A stretch of 64,000 nt of DNA from Tilletia caries (Eukaryota > Basidiomycota > Exobasidiomycetes > Tilletiales > Tilletiaceae). Shown one piece after another: positions 8,755 to 19,685 of this stretch. Every line of letters begins with the position of its first letter. The stretch's first letter is position 1. Location of the stretch: contig JALUTQ010000005.1 in assembly GCA_032718865.1 (NCBI GenBank), forward strand, positions 496,001-560,000, read 5' to 3'. Below the pieces are notes generated by a model. It was not told the DNA's origin, searched no databases, and saw only the letters and a program-made list of their open reading frames with translations. A program made the position numbers and the translations under genes.

Positions 8755-11046
8755 CTAGGACCAGCACTCCTCCTGCCACCTCCCCTTCCCCTCCAACCCC
8801 TCCAAATACCTCTCCGCCTGCCCCTCATCCATCCCTCCATGCTCCCTCACGGCCGCTTTGACCGCCTCCCGTACCGCCTCTGGCATCTTTCCGGATGAAC
8901 TGTGAATAGGGGAAGGAGAAGGGGGTGTTAGTGTGGGGAGAGAGGGGTGGGGGAGTGTGATGGGGGAGGGGAACGTACCCGGAGATGTAGAAGTATGCGC
9001 CGTGGTCGGAGAGGAGATCCCAGACTGTTCGGCCGAGATCCCGGATCTTGTCCTGTACGTAGATTTTAGTCCCGTCTTCTCGTTCCCGACTTGGCGCGAG
9101 GGCGTAGGCCAGTCCTCTGGAGCTTCCTGATGCTGTTGTTGATGATGGAGTGCTGGTGGCGGAGGAGAGGCGGGCCCATTCGGGCCCGAAGAGGAAGTCG
9201 CGCTCGGAGTGTCGACAGCCGAGGAAGAGCTGGACGTTGGGCAGGGTCGGCCGTTCCCCCTCCCCCTCCTCATCTGCCTCCCGTTCCTCCTTCTCGGACT
9301 CGAGGTCGAGCAACCCCCTCACATCCCACCCCAAACCGGCCAGCCGCTGATGCGCCAACGACCGCATCGGCGCTACGCCCGTGCCCGGCCCGACGAGGAT
9401 GATCGGAGTCTCTGCAGAAGGGGGCAGCCGCATGGTGCCGCGTTCGATACGGAATGGGAAGACGTGTCCGGGTGTGAGACGTTCGAGCCAGGAGGTGCAG
9501 ATTCCGCGGCGCGGGGTGTGGAGACGGGTGCGGTATTTTACGATGGCAACTGCGAGCTCGATCTTGTGAGGGGAGACCTGTCAACAGAGAAAGAGCTGTG
9601 TGTGTCAGATCCGCCAGCCCCAATACTCTTCGTTCTGAGGAGAACGATGGGAGAACTCACCGCAGGCGCACTGGCGATGGAGAACTGCCTCTCCTGCATC
9701 CACCCAAACATCTCTACCGCCCACTCCACTCCAACACCCTGTACTCCCCTAAACTCCTCGAGGACCTCCAACCCGTTCCTCCTAACCCTGTGTGCATAAT
9801 CGACCATCTCGTCCGTGCCCTCGCCCGGTGTGAGGAACTCGGTCAGCTTTTCGTGCTCGAGGTGGGATGGCGGGGTGAAGGAGCGGAGGAAGGCGAAGAA
9901 GGAGCGGCGCGGGATGGAGAGCGGGGAGAGGTAGGCTGTGAGGAGGTGGCGGAGGGTGATGGGGTGCGGTGGTAGGTGGGGTGGTAGTGTTTGATCTAGA
10001 CCATAGCGGGGGGAGCAAGTAACGTGTGAGCCGAGCCGCCAGAGGGACCAAGGACCGAATGCAGACATAGTAAGGGTGTGGGAAAACTCACCGCCTTCAG
10101 GAATGAGATCGACGAGCGAATCAGCGTGATCCTCCCATTTCATCCTCCTGAGCAGTCTCTCGATGTCCTTTGGGTCGTTCTCTGGCAGGACACAGGCGAC
10201 GTCGCCGGGCTCGTAGGTGATGGGATGCCGATCGGAGCGTGCCCACTGGATGGCGCGGACGTCTTGGAAGTGGGATGGGTGGGTGATGCGTTCGTTCCGG
10301 CTGAGTTTGGCGGCTTGCCATCCGGGGGGTATGTAGGTCGATGATGTTGGTGATGAGTCAGCGGTGGGAGTGGGAGTGGGAGTGGGAGTTGACGAGGGCT
10401 CATGCTGGGTTCGTAATCGGACGCGTACGCGGGGAGGGAGGACGAGGTCGTCTGGGATAGGTGGATACTGTGCTGAGGCTGGGTATTGTTCTTCGAGGGT
10501 CGCATAGAGATGTTGCAACCAGGGCATGAGGGCGCCTTCGACTCCGAGCGGGTGTTGATCGTCAGCCTCTACGGTGATCTTGCTGTGTTGCTCGAGGCTG
10601 AGGAGATCGTGTGCGCCGAGAGCATGTAGTCTGCGTGTGAGCTTGCGTGCAGGCCAGCAGAAGCGCGGGTAGGACGAGTCGCCGAGTCCGAAGACGGCGG
10701 TGTGCAGGTCGGAGAGGATGTCGTGCGGCAGGCCATCCCTGAGGAAGAAGTTCCAGAAGGCATGTGCGGAGGGTGGGAAGTCGCCCTGTCCCGTGGTGGC
10801 GATGATGAAGATGGTGTGTGTGCTGTGGATGAGGAGGGCGGGGTCGTAGCTGTGTGTGCTGCTGGTTGTGGTGTGGAAGCGTGCCCGGGTGAGGTCGGCT
10901 GCGACGCGGTGTGCGATGTCGTGTGCGGTGCCTGTTGAGGATGCGTACACGATCGTGATCCGTGGTCGGGCGGGGTCGGGTGCTGGGTGGCAGGGCAGCA
11001 CGGAGGGACCCGCCCATGCTCGCTCCTGATTGTTGCTCGTCGCCAT
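8755..11046 (-). CDS. TAH18: NADPH-dependent diflavin oxidoreductase
   Basis: Four exons (11046-10092, 9995-9661, 9577-8979, 8899-8755) give 677 residues. The first intron (9996-10091) is a multiple of three with no stop; removing it joins LIPEGG to DQTLPPHLPP. Order: flavodoxin/FMN domain with IVYASSTGTAHDIAHRVA and FGLGDSSYPRFCWPARKL; a linker; FAD-binding module with ITYEPGDVACVLPEN and the FAD motif RQFSIASAP; NADPH domain with GPGTGVAPMRS, LFLGCRHSERDFLF and YISGSSGKMPEAV; C-terminal Trp two residues from the end. Length fits the Tah18/NDOR1 family. In yeast it passes electrons from NADPH to the Fe-S protein Dre2 for cytosolic iron-sulfur assembly. Some Ser/Thr/Pro insertions sit between domains. 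Its upstream region is interrupted by the MULE, whose end lies 160 bp before the ATG. Confidence 0.93.
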
Positions 11047-11197
11047 CCTTCTCTTCCTTTGCTCGTCGTTGGCAGCCTGGGCAGCCCGGGCGAGCTCGGT
11101 GAGTGAGATAAGATGATCGGCAGAGGTCAGCGTTCCTGGAGCGAGATTAGATTAGATTGCATCGGGCCGTGTCTTAGCTCAGGCACCGCGAAGAGCA
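11047..11197. promoter_or_regulatory. TAH18 promoter-proximal segment, interrupted by the MULE
   Basis: Only about 150 bp of original DNA separate the TAH18 start codon (11046) from the MULE target duplication (11198-11206). The TAH18 core promoter must lie here or be supplied from the transposon end. A GTGAGT-like sequence at about 11099-11106 reads on the plus strand and is probably coincidental. Confidence 0.45.
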
Positions 11198-11206
11198 AAT
11201 AAAGTA

Positions 11207-11330
11207 GGGCGTTTCTAATGGCCGCCCCGGGGCGGCCCTCCAATTGAACCCGCCCCCCCTCCCACCGCTGCCTTCCAGACCCAAAACCGCCCCCTGGTTC
11301 TTCGTACATAGCGTGATCACCAACTACAAG
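11207..11330 (+). repeat. Left terminal inverted repeat of the MULE
   Basis: Begins GGGCGTTTCTAATGG and continues into the 18-bp perfect palindrome GGCCGCCCCGGGGCGGCC (11220-11237), then C-rich blocks (ACCCGCCCCCCCTCCC) that also occur in the right TIR. The inner boundary is approximate. Confidence 0.8.
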
Positions 11331-13329
11331 GTTTCCGGTGTTTCATATTTCATAATTCATGTCAATAACCCGTGAGACAATATCCGTGAGACCTGCAGGT
11401 TTCCAAGCCGCTGCAGTTCAGATTGAGAGTCCGATCCGAACTCAACTCAAACGTGAACCCAGTAGCGTTGTCGCACCAGGCCGACAGCAACTTAATTTCC
11501 TTACAGTGAGCTGCACTTTGACAGGATTCCGGACTCGCCCTTTTCATCGATACTGCTTGCAAAGCAGAGGCAGCCAAAGAACTTTACGATGGTATGCGCG
11601 CTATGTGCACGCTGGCGCGCTCACGCTTGACGAGTGTCACACTGGCCCACCGGGAGCCGAGCTGCTGTGCAGTGTGCTGACACTCTCTTACATGGAGCTG
11701 ACTGCTCTCTCTCACCCCTTCTGGCTTCTTCTGCCTCTTTGTTTTCTCCACTGATTCGTGCTTCCTACTAGACTGTGTATGCGCGATCTGACACCTCTTC
11801 TCTGTGTGTGTTGATGATTCACCTTTTCTCTCTCCGCTCAGGCTCAGGAAGGACACCTGGCACCTTGGCTCGCTCCCACCTCTCGATCTCCGCTGGAAGC
11901 GGCGTCCGCAGCTATCTGGATCCTGGGACAATCTCGGCATGCCTGGCGACAGTCGACGCAGTCTGTCTGACTGCACCTTTGCGGCTCGTCTCCTCGTCTA
12001 CACCGCCAAAGGAAGTCTGCCCTTGCCAAAGCATTTGAGTCCTAAATGATCATGACACACCACCGGTGAATGTGCAGACTTGGGTAAAGAGTATCGCGCT
12101 TATTTAGACTTGGAGCAGACGTTGCTTAGGCTCTCACCAGACCTAAACTTGAGAATGGCTAGAGACTTGAGCCCGAAGTCTCTGTACAGTCTGAAAGCCA
12201 ATCAGTCTTCAGCCAGTCTTCACCTTCAAGTGTTCCGAGTTTCCGACAGTCGTACATAGATGGCAGACTGTCACCAGTCTGTTTGACGCACTGTGCTCAT
12301 ACCTTCTTCCCTTATCGAACAGTCTGCGTACATGCGTTCTGCCAGGCTGGCAAGCAGACTTCCGGAACTCTTATCAGTGCACAAGGCCGCCGCGTTCGCT
12401 CTACAACGACGGTTAATGGATACAACAGACCGCGCGCACTCCTCTATCACAGCTGACGTTCTCTCCTCAGTTCCTGGAGCTGACACTCTTAGATCTTCAT
12501 CTCCTGCTCTTTGATACCTCCCTCAGTCCCTCTCTCCAGCAAACATCGCACAATACACCTGCATTGGCGGCGCGGGCAGCCTCGAATACACCGACACGGC
12601 CATCCCTCGTGATTCGTCCCCTCCTCGCGTCTTTTCTCTATATTTTCTCACGCAGATTATCATTCTCCTCTTCACCGGAACACCTGACACCACACAACCA
12701 AGAATGAAGATGATGATATACGTGTAACGTGATTGATTTCGGTTGCCAGGTTTGCGTCGCTTCCCTTCCCTCTCCATAATGACCCAGTCCCAGTTCCTCC
12801 TCCGTTGCTGACGATTGCTTTTGCCTCTTTAAAACACCAGAATCATATACATCTCCGGCCAGCGGCCTGAGCATCATCAGAAGATGCGCACATCGATCAC
12901 AGACAACGGGACATGGTGAGTTTCTTGGTCTATCCTCTCTATCCCCGCCCACGCTCCTGCGGCCTCAGACGTTACTAATAATCGTTCAACCTCGTCTTTT
13001 CACGTTATAGTTTTTAATTCAAGGTGCGCTTTCCGCACTCCTTTCGGGCTCCACACAGCACACTGCCAGTCCATTGCTTCATGGCGCTTAACTTACTACT
13101 TGTCCCTTACCTAGGTATTCGTTGGACTTCACAAAACCGTGAGTCATCGGCAGAGATCTCGAGAAGGGCTACAGGGATTGGACCAGTCTGGGGTTTTGGA
13201 CTATGGTTCGCCTGATTTGCCGGCAGAGGGCGTTGCCGGTCATGCCGCGCGCTCTCTGTCCGCGAATTGCAACCAGGAGGGAATCTATGCCGGATTGATA
13301 TTGGCTCTTTCGACAGGATCTCTGCTCAC
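11331..13329. other. MULE interior without a recognisable gene
   Basis: About 2 kb with no convincing long frame. From 12060 to 12300 short CAGTCT/AGACT-type motifs recur on both strands, for example CAGACTGTCACCAGTCTG at 12262-12279. Short open pieces with GTGAGT donors at about 12915 and 13138 hint at small exons, but I cannot assemble a protein. Confidence 0.4.
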
Positions 13330-14700
13330 TCACTCTCGTCTCCTCACTCTCTTGTTCGTACCCCTTACTGCGGCATGGAAGCCACTTTTAATGCGCGTAT
13401 CGTGCGGCACTGTCCTGCTGGCTGCTAGTAACAGGCTACGCAGTGAAGGAGTCATAGGGACATATTCTTTCTCGCGCCAGTGCAAATCATATCTCACATG
13501 TAGTATACTATCAAAACACAAGGGAATCGGTGAGGCATGAATGTACAGTTGAGCACGGCCGTAGAGCTCCGTGTCCTTGTCGTAATTTTTGCTCGGAGGC
13601 CATTGAGTCGGTGAGACGTCGAAGAGGGAGAAGAGGCCGATGTCAGAGGCGGCTGAGGCAGAACCGGCAAAGAAGGGCTTGTCGATAATCCCTTCGTTCG
13701 ACTTAGGGAACCCGACCAAGACCTGGAGTGCTCTCATGAACCATTGCCGGCCTTTGTGGAGAGAAAGGGTGGCAGGCCCCTGAAGATCGAAAGTGAATGG
13801 GTTCAGTATCTGTTCCCTTAGTACGTTCAATCAAGAAAACAGTATGGAGCCTTCTCCTCACCTTGTAGCACGCCGACGCATGCGCCTGAAGCAGCGGCGA
13901 GATGAGCGGTGGCGGAGTGAACGTGAGGGTAGGCCAGTCCAAAGCATGGATACCTATTCGGTTCAGCAAAAAAGGACAGAAAGAAGAAAACAGGGAAAGC
14001 GAAACTCTCTTCTTTCCATCGACCGGTTCAAGCTGGGGAAGGAACTCACACCTCGGTTTCTCAGCCTGCATCCCAATAACAGAGAACGACAGTCCTTGAT
14101 CGAGATAGTACAGCGCCGCCTCCGCCGCACCGCGCACGCAACGACGAGAGCGAACGTAAAGGCCACTCCGCTAACGACTCGGCCACCGCCGGGTTGAGCG
14201 AGGCCGACCGGAAGGAGGTCAGGGAGAGCTTCTACAATTGTGCAACGAGAGGGGTTTTGATTGGAACTTGCGTGTGTGTGTTATCAGTGTTTGCTTCTGT
14301 ACCCCTCAAGGTTTTGGAGGCGAAGTTGGAATAGGAATGGGACTCACGACTTCAACCGCACACTCAATCCCACACCACCGCCCTGCCTCAGCTCCTCACC
14401 CCTTCTCATCGCCCTCGCCCTATCTTCATCGATCTCACCCCTCTCCTCAGCGCTATCACAAAAAAGGACACCAACAAGCCGGGTGCGAAAGCCGCCGACG
14501 TCGCGGAGGAGGAAGCCCTGACCCGTCGCCAGGTAGAGGTCTACCGGCCAGGTCGCGGAAGAAGATAGGGACGAGTACGGCGTTGATGCTCCGGGACCAG
14601 GCGGCAGGCGGGCAGGGGTTGGAGGAGCCTTTGGCGGGTGGCGGCATCGAGGTCGAAGGATGGGCAGGTGCTGGTGCGAACTGCGGGCCCTAGTAGACGC
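13330..14700 (-). CDS. Unrecognised multi-exon gene inside the MULE, possibly decayed
   Basis: At least three exon-like blocks read on the minus strand. Block A (about 14690-14400) has a frame coding VDLYLATGQGFLLRDVGGFR and a charged helix. Block B (about 14210-14050) codes GVAFTFALVVACAVR, which could be membrane-embedded, and, in a shifted frame, AAEAALYYLDQGLSFSVIGM. Block C, 13953-13862, has an acceptor AATAG and donor GTGAGG and codes HALDWPTLTFTPPPLISPLL; it splices in frame (intron 13810-13861) to 13809 onward, coding ILNPFTFDLQGPATLSL, GRQWFMRALQVLVGF and DIGLFSLFDVSPTQWPP and open to 13330. The splice sites agree, so this was a real gene, but the frame change in block B suggests decay. 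The position in the element suggests cargo or a captured host gene. Start and end are approximate and I do not recognise the family. Confidence 0.4.
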
Positions 14701-15278
14701 GAGCTAGAAGCAGATACAGGGTAGGGGCTGAGGGTAAACAGATGCATTAGCTTCAGGGGACAGGGAGGTCAGCAACTGTTATCAGCACGAGCATGACTGC
14801 ATGAGACGCAAACACAGTTTACATCACGTTAGGAGTGGGACACAAGATGATGAATGAATAGGATCCTGTTGAGAAGGGTTAAGAGGACGTACGAAGCGCA
14901 TCACAAGAGAGAGCGAAGAAGGGGCTGGTCATCACGAGGGTGGTTGAGGAGGTGGTGGTGGTCCAGGTCGGGCCCGTGGTGACTTTGATGTAGCTTTTTG
15001 GGCCACGTCCTGACGGAATGACCTTCGGAAGTTTGGGAGACAGTTTCTTTCGTCTACCTCGCTCGGTGGAAGATTTGAATCGTGCTTGTTTCGGTCTGCC
15101 TTTTTGTCCTCAAGATGGAGGGATCACGCACTGCGGGTTTGGACTGCTGATCGTGGGCGGAGGATCTGGGAGGGCGACGAGGGTTAACATATGTTTGCGA
15201 TAAGGTGAGCAAGTGGGAGTTAATCCCTATCGTCCGGATTACAAGTGCTCGACATTCAACCACACTTACATGAAGTTT
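14701..15278. other. MULE interior spacer
   Basis: Spacer between the unrecognised gene and the transposase stop codon. No frame or repeat that I can interpret. Confidence 0.4.
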
Positions 15279-18200
15279 TCAACCGCCTCTCTGAAGTGAT
15301 TCAAATCGGCTGGGGTCTGGACAACGTTGAGGACCGGTCGTAGTATGGTCATTGCTTGGTGGTACACTTGAGCGGCAGGTAGCACTGCATCTGCCGACGC
15401 TTTTTGGATCTTTTTCAAGACTGGGGCTGAGTTCCGTCGGTGTAGGATCGTCAGAATGGGACGGAGCTGGAATGGCGAAGAGGGGAGCATTGATTTGGAG
15501 CGGCTCGACTCCCTTGGACTGTGAGACATCACGAATCCATCTGTTGGTTCAAAATAAGAGGAGACAGTAGAATGAGTACAGTCACTGTCCACACCTCGCA
15601 GGCTCGCAGCAATTCAACAGATGTCAGTTGAGAGTGTTAAAAACATACCGACGATTGATGCTGCTCATATTGAACCACTCGCCACGGGCAATGACCGCCC
15701 AAATATGACGGCATGGGATTCCGCACGACGAGGAGTCTGCGCAAGTGCAGAAGAGTTGGCCGTTGGAAGCGACAAGAACCACTCGCGAGGCCGTGGTACC
15801 TAGACGCAGCACGCGATACGCCCGAGTAGTTGTGATTCCGGCTTGAAGCAGCATCTCAGACAGGTACTGAGCGTCCAGGTTGACGTCCTGCCAGTCGGAC
15901 TGCAAAAGAGAACATGATGAGCAAGCTGTTGCGGTATGTACGCAGATGAAAACTGACTGGCATTGTATACTTAGTGCTATCTCCTACTGGGCTGTCAGTG
16001 TTCTCTCCAGCTTCACCGTCCAAATCACCGTCCGACATGTCCACGTCTTCGAGGAGGACTTCCTCCATCTCTTGCAATGGGTTGTACGCGATCTCTTCAT
16101 CTTCATCGGTTGATGATGATGAAGATGGCGAGGGGGACGGCCGGACGGGGGGTTTTGAGCAGGATTTGGACGGTGCTGAGGAGAGGGTGCGCCAGGTTCT
16201 TCCTCGTGCTCGTTTGAGGCTAGACCTGATACCACCGGTACCTGTATATCAAGATGAGAGATCAACATAACGTAGGTCAGTACCTCAAAGCGACAGCCAG
16301 ATATCGATTCATGCTCTTACTGGAATGTCCGTCACTTCACAAGTAACTCCTTCCTCCATCTCCTTGAATGCGTGACGGGTCGCTCCAATGTGACAATATT
16401 CGCGCATAAGATCCACCACGGGCTGGAAAAGACGTTCGGCGGGACTGGCCTTCTTGTGTAGACTCTGAGGAGAGAGAATGTGAATGAGAGAGAAATTAGG
16501 GATATGTATACATTTCCGTCCACGCTGCACACATCCTCGTACCTTGCAGGCTTGTGTACTGTGCTCAAGCTGGTCATCGGCTCGACAGAGGAGACGCTTG
16601 AAGAGGTCGGTCAAAGTGGTCTTTCGACCTCCGAGCAGCTTGTTGACTCCGTTTTCGGACTCGACTCGACCTGTCGTCCTGACGTTGACGGTGAATTTTG
16701 TCCGCACCCAGGCCGCCGCCCAGCTCTTTCGCGTATGGTATTGATTGGCACCAAGGTAGGGCTCGGCAGAGGGAAACATCTGCAGAAACGCAGTCCATCG
16801 CTTCTCAAACGCAGCAGGACTAGGGGCTTTGTATACGCACCAAAACACTTCCGCAAACTTGGGCCATTTTTCCACGAAGCTTTGGCTTGACGTTCTTGGT
16901 GATGTTCTGCCAAATGTGCCAGATGCACAGAATGTGATGGCTAGAGGGTAGGATGCTCTGAACCGCAGAGCTAAATCCTGCATCCTGGTCGGAGACTATG
17001 ATACGCGGCTGGTTTCCATATGTCGCGAGTAGATGGGTGAGTACCCATTCGTGCGATTCCTGGTCTTCCCGGTCTTGAACGATATAGGCGACGTTCCGGG
17101 TCCTCCCTGCGCCATCGACCACGGAGAAAAGATTGAGAGGCATGTTGTATACGTTCCGTCCTTGCGCAACATCGACAATGACAACGTCGCCGAACTGTTG
17201 GAGAGCGTCGATCATCGGAGCCGAAGAAACGAAAAGACGCTGCAGGACACCAGTCTGTTGGTGCACCTGGAAATGATAGATTAGTCTCGCATCTTTGTTC
17301 TTTTCTTCGGCGAGCCAGGACAGGAGAAACGCGACATCCCCCCATACTGCTCAAAGCTTGATGTCGAGCTCGTTTGGTGTTGTCGATAACATTCGAAACC
17401 TGTCGGAGAGAGAGCGCACTTCCAGGTATGGCGGCGCGAAGAAGCTCCCAGACGGCACGTCGATCCGTTTTTGGCTGTCCCTGAAGCGGTCAGGGCTTGG
17501 ATGAGCGCTTTTTCTGCGGGAGGAATTGGTGTTTGACCTGAAGGAGGATTGTTGGCGATGAAGTGTGCAGAATGATTGTGGCTCCACACCATCGTGGTGA
17601 TGACCCACTTTGGACCTTCACCGCAAATTCGCAAGTTGATTCTAGCGCCGCATGGATCTTGTCGACGCTCCCCCGACAACCTTTGATTGGCAGGATCAAC
17701 AGTTGTTGACGCTCGAGAACGCTGATTATCCCACGAAGCGCATCTTAGGCGCTTAGCCACAGCAACCTTGCTGCCGCGTATGATCTTGGATTTGCTCGAA
17801 TCACGATGCAGAACGTATCCTTCTTCCGACGCAAAGCCCAGACAAGCCTCGATGGCCTTGTCAAAATTGTCGTATTGCGTGCCGATCAGGCCCTCTGCGG
17901 ACCTGTACGCGCGTGGCTGTTCTGTGAAATGGGCGGCCTGGCTCGGCGAATGCGTGAAGGTGTCAGAAGAGGCCGTAGGCGGGGAGGAAAACAAGGAAGC
18001 TGGAAACACGACGGGTGAAGGAGCGTTTTTGCGGGGAGGACCTGGCTGTGCTGAGGCCAGTATCGGAGCATCTGCAACAGCAGAAGTAGGGGTGATCGTG
18101 GATTTCGGGGCAGACCTGTGGGGAGAACTGGCAAAGGGGTTTGTGGGAGAGGTCGGGAGAGAAGTGGGAGAGGAAGATCGCAAATTCGGCTCGGGGCTTA

Positions 18201-18290
18201 GGATCTCAAAGTCGCCCGGAGAACAAGGTCCTCCGCATGTTGACTGTGATGTGGAGTGGAATATAACGAGGCTTGGTCACGTCTGACAGT
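15279..18290 (-). pseudogene. MULE transposase with SWIM zinc finger (frame-broken)
   Basis: Order on the minus strand: a Ser/Pro-rich N-terminus; a FAR1/WRKY-GCM1-like region (QYDNFDKAIEACLGFASEEG, WSHNHSAHF); a DDE core with first Asp in VVIVDVAQGRNVYNMPLNLF, second in IIVSDQDAGFSSAV, then HHILCIWHIWQNITKNVKP; third acidic residue in TGRVESENGVNKLLGG; and a SWIM finger CTCADSSSCGIPCRHIWAVI. Introns are clear near 16.5 kb, 16.25 kb, 15.95 kb and 15.65 kb (each with CAG or TAG acceptor), and the C-terminus ends at TGA 15279-15281. Breaks: a one-base shift between NVKPKL and FVEKWPKFAEV (about 16870-16885), an in-frame TGA before VWGDVAFLLSWL (about 17348), and frame change around 17.4-17.5 kb. 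Small unrecognised introns could explain one of these, but not the shift at 16.88 kb. The upstream frame opens near 18260 without a clear ATG. Confidence 0.82.
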
Positions 18291-18322
18291 CTGAGATTCA
18301 CAACTCCAAAAAAACTTGAGAG

Positions 18323-19685
18323 TTACTCACAAGTCACAACGGGAATATGAACCAAAACTTTCACCGCCCTCACGAACCATTCACGTCGATAATCCGCAGA
18401 GGCATCTTCGCACCACAGTGGTTCCCGAGGTTCCTCTCCATTCGCGAAATCGATGCCTCTGAGCAGTGTGTTGACCGCAACGAGAGCACAAGATCCCGAA
18501 AAAGCCTTGATACGGTGCAACGAGATCGAAGGCCTCCGTGACTGTCGACCAGCCGAAACACCACTTCACCTGCTCTAGGAGAGTCGACGGCATGTCGTAC
18601 CCAAGAGAACAGGCAAAGGAGACCGTACGTGCCGTAAGATTAACCAGGACTGCAGTCCAGTGGTTGTGCTGGTAATGGACCCATCCCAGCAGCCCGCCGT
18701 TCTGGACCCTGAGTCGATCTCGAAGGGCTTGAAACGGTGCTTCTGCAGGGTACTGATCCCGATATGTAGAGCGGTTGTATGCTGCGTTAAGGAGAGTGTT
18801 GAAGGAAGTGTCGACTATCGTGGCCCGTGGTGACTTGAAATTGATTACCGTGAAAAATTTGAAAGTCTATGACCTGGCCCGTCAGCCATTTCTCGCCTTC
18901 GAGAACGCTGAGGTCGCTGAGAGAGACAAAGTATCGAGTGCCGCGCAGGCGAAAGAGTTCTTTGGCGCGTATTTCTTCACACTCCGTTGTGCTCAACAAT
19001 CCGTCCCGCTCTCGAGCTTGGAGAAGACGCACAAAGCCGCACCCGCGTTCGATTTGATTGTGAAGGTGAACGAAGGTTAGGACGGCATCGATCTGAAGCA
19101 AAAAGCACATGCATGAAGAGAATATGAGGTTAGTAACAACTACCGAGAGGACAGTTCTGTAAGACGTGGATCGTTCTTCTTCGAGTAATATCGACACTGG
19201 GACACCCAAGCTCCCAGGACCCAGTGTGATGCACTGTGACAAGGTGTGAGCCATCTGTGCAGAAGCCAGGACTGCAGGGGCCAGGGCCTTACGCGTAAGT
19301 GCAAGGAGCGGAACTGTGGTTCACCGCTGTGCAACGACCAATGAGCAATGACCGACCGGCTCACCGTCCACACTCCAAAGCACCGACCAACACCGGAACG
19401 GACGATGATAGGAATTAGGATACATTACTCACCTTTTCAAGTGCCCATGCGCGATTATACCCCCTCATGCTGAACTTGAGCCCGACCACCCCCGTTCCTT
19501 TTAAACTCGAGCCGCTTTCTGAAAAGCTCTCTGATCTGCTTAGCAGGCGGCAGCGTCTCGTTGCCATCGATGTCTTCTTCAAGGGTGATATTGGGGGGGG
19601 GACCATGTCCACTCGATGTTTGTAGCATCTGTGGAGGAAAAAGACGGTATTGCAGTTGCCTCGAAGTCGCCGACGGTGACTTCAT
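18323..19685 (-). pseudogene. Ulp1/SENP-like cysteine peptidase (C48-type) carried by the MULE
   Basis: Immediately upstream of the transposase and co-oriented. A first exon from ATG 19685 ends near 19433 (donor GTGAGTAATG). Later exons code ALTFVHLHNQIERG-type sequence, CEEIRAKELFRLRGTRYFVS and EKWLTGQVIDF, then (after a small intron near 18.84-18.80 kb) NAAYNRSTYRDQYP, GWVHYQHNHWTAVLVNLT, FACSLGYDMPSTLLEQVKWC and AFSGSCALVAVNTLLRG. This is the layout of Ulp1-like peptidases: WL at the start of the domain, catalytic His in HNHW, SLG after the Asp strand, and the nucleophile in GSC. The usual Asp-Ser-Leu-Gly is CSLG here, so the acid residue is uncertain. A one-base shift separates the His and Cys blocks near 18.50 kb. 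It could be a separate gene or the N-terminus of one Ulp1-transposase gene: a GTGAGT follows at 18327. Confidence 0.65.

Noticed and set aside
13540..13830. Wax-synthase-like identity for the unrecognised MULE gene, prompted by the QWPP motif
   Set aside because: Only a four-residue resemblance and the following FWG/RRWH motif is absent; not enough to name it.
18775..19080. Plus-strand 101-codon frame across the Ulp1-like gene
   Set aside because: The opposite strand in the same interval carries the Ulp1-type motifs with intron signals; the plus frame has no motif and is antisense shadow.
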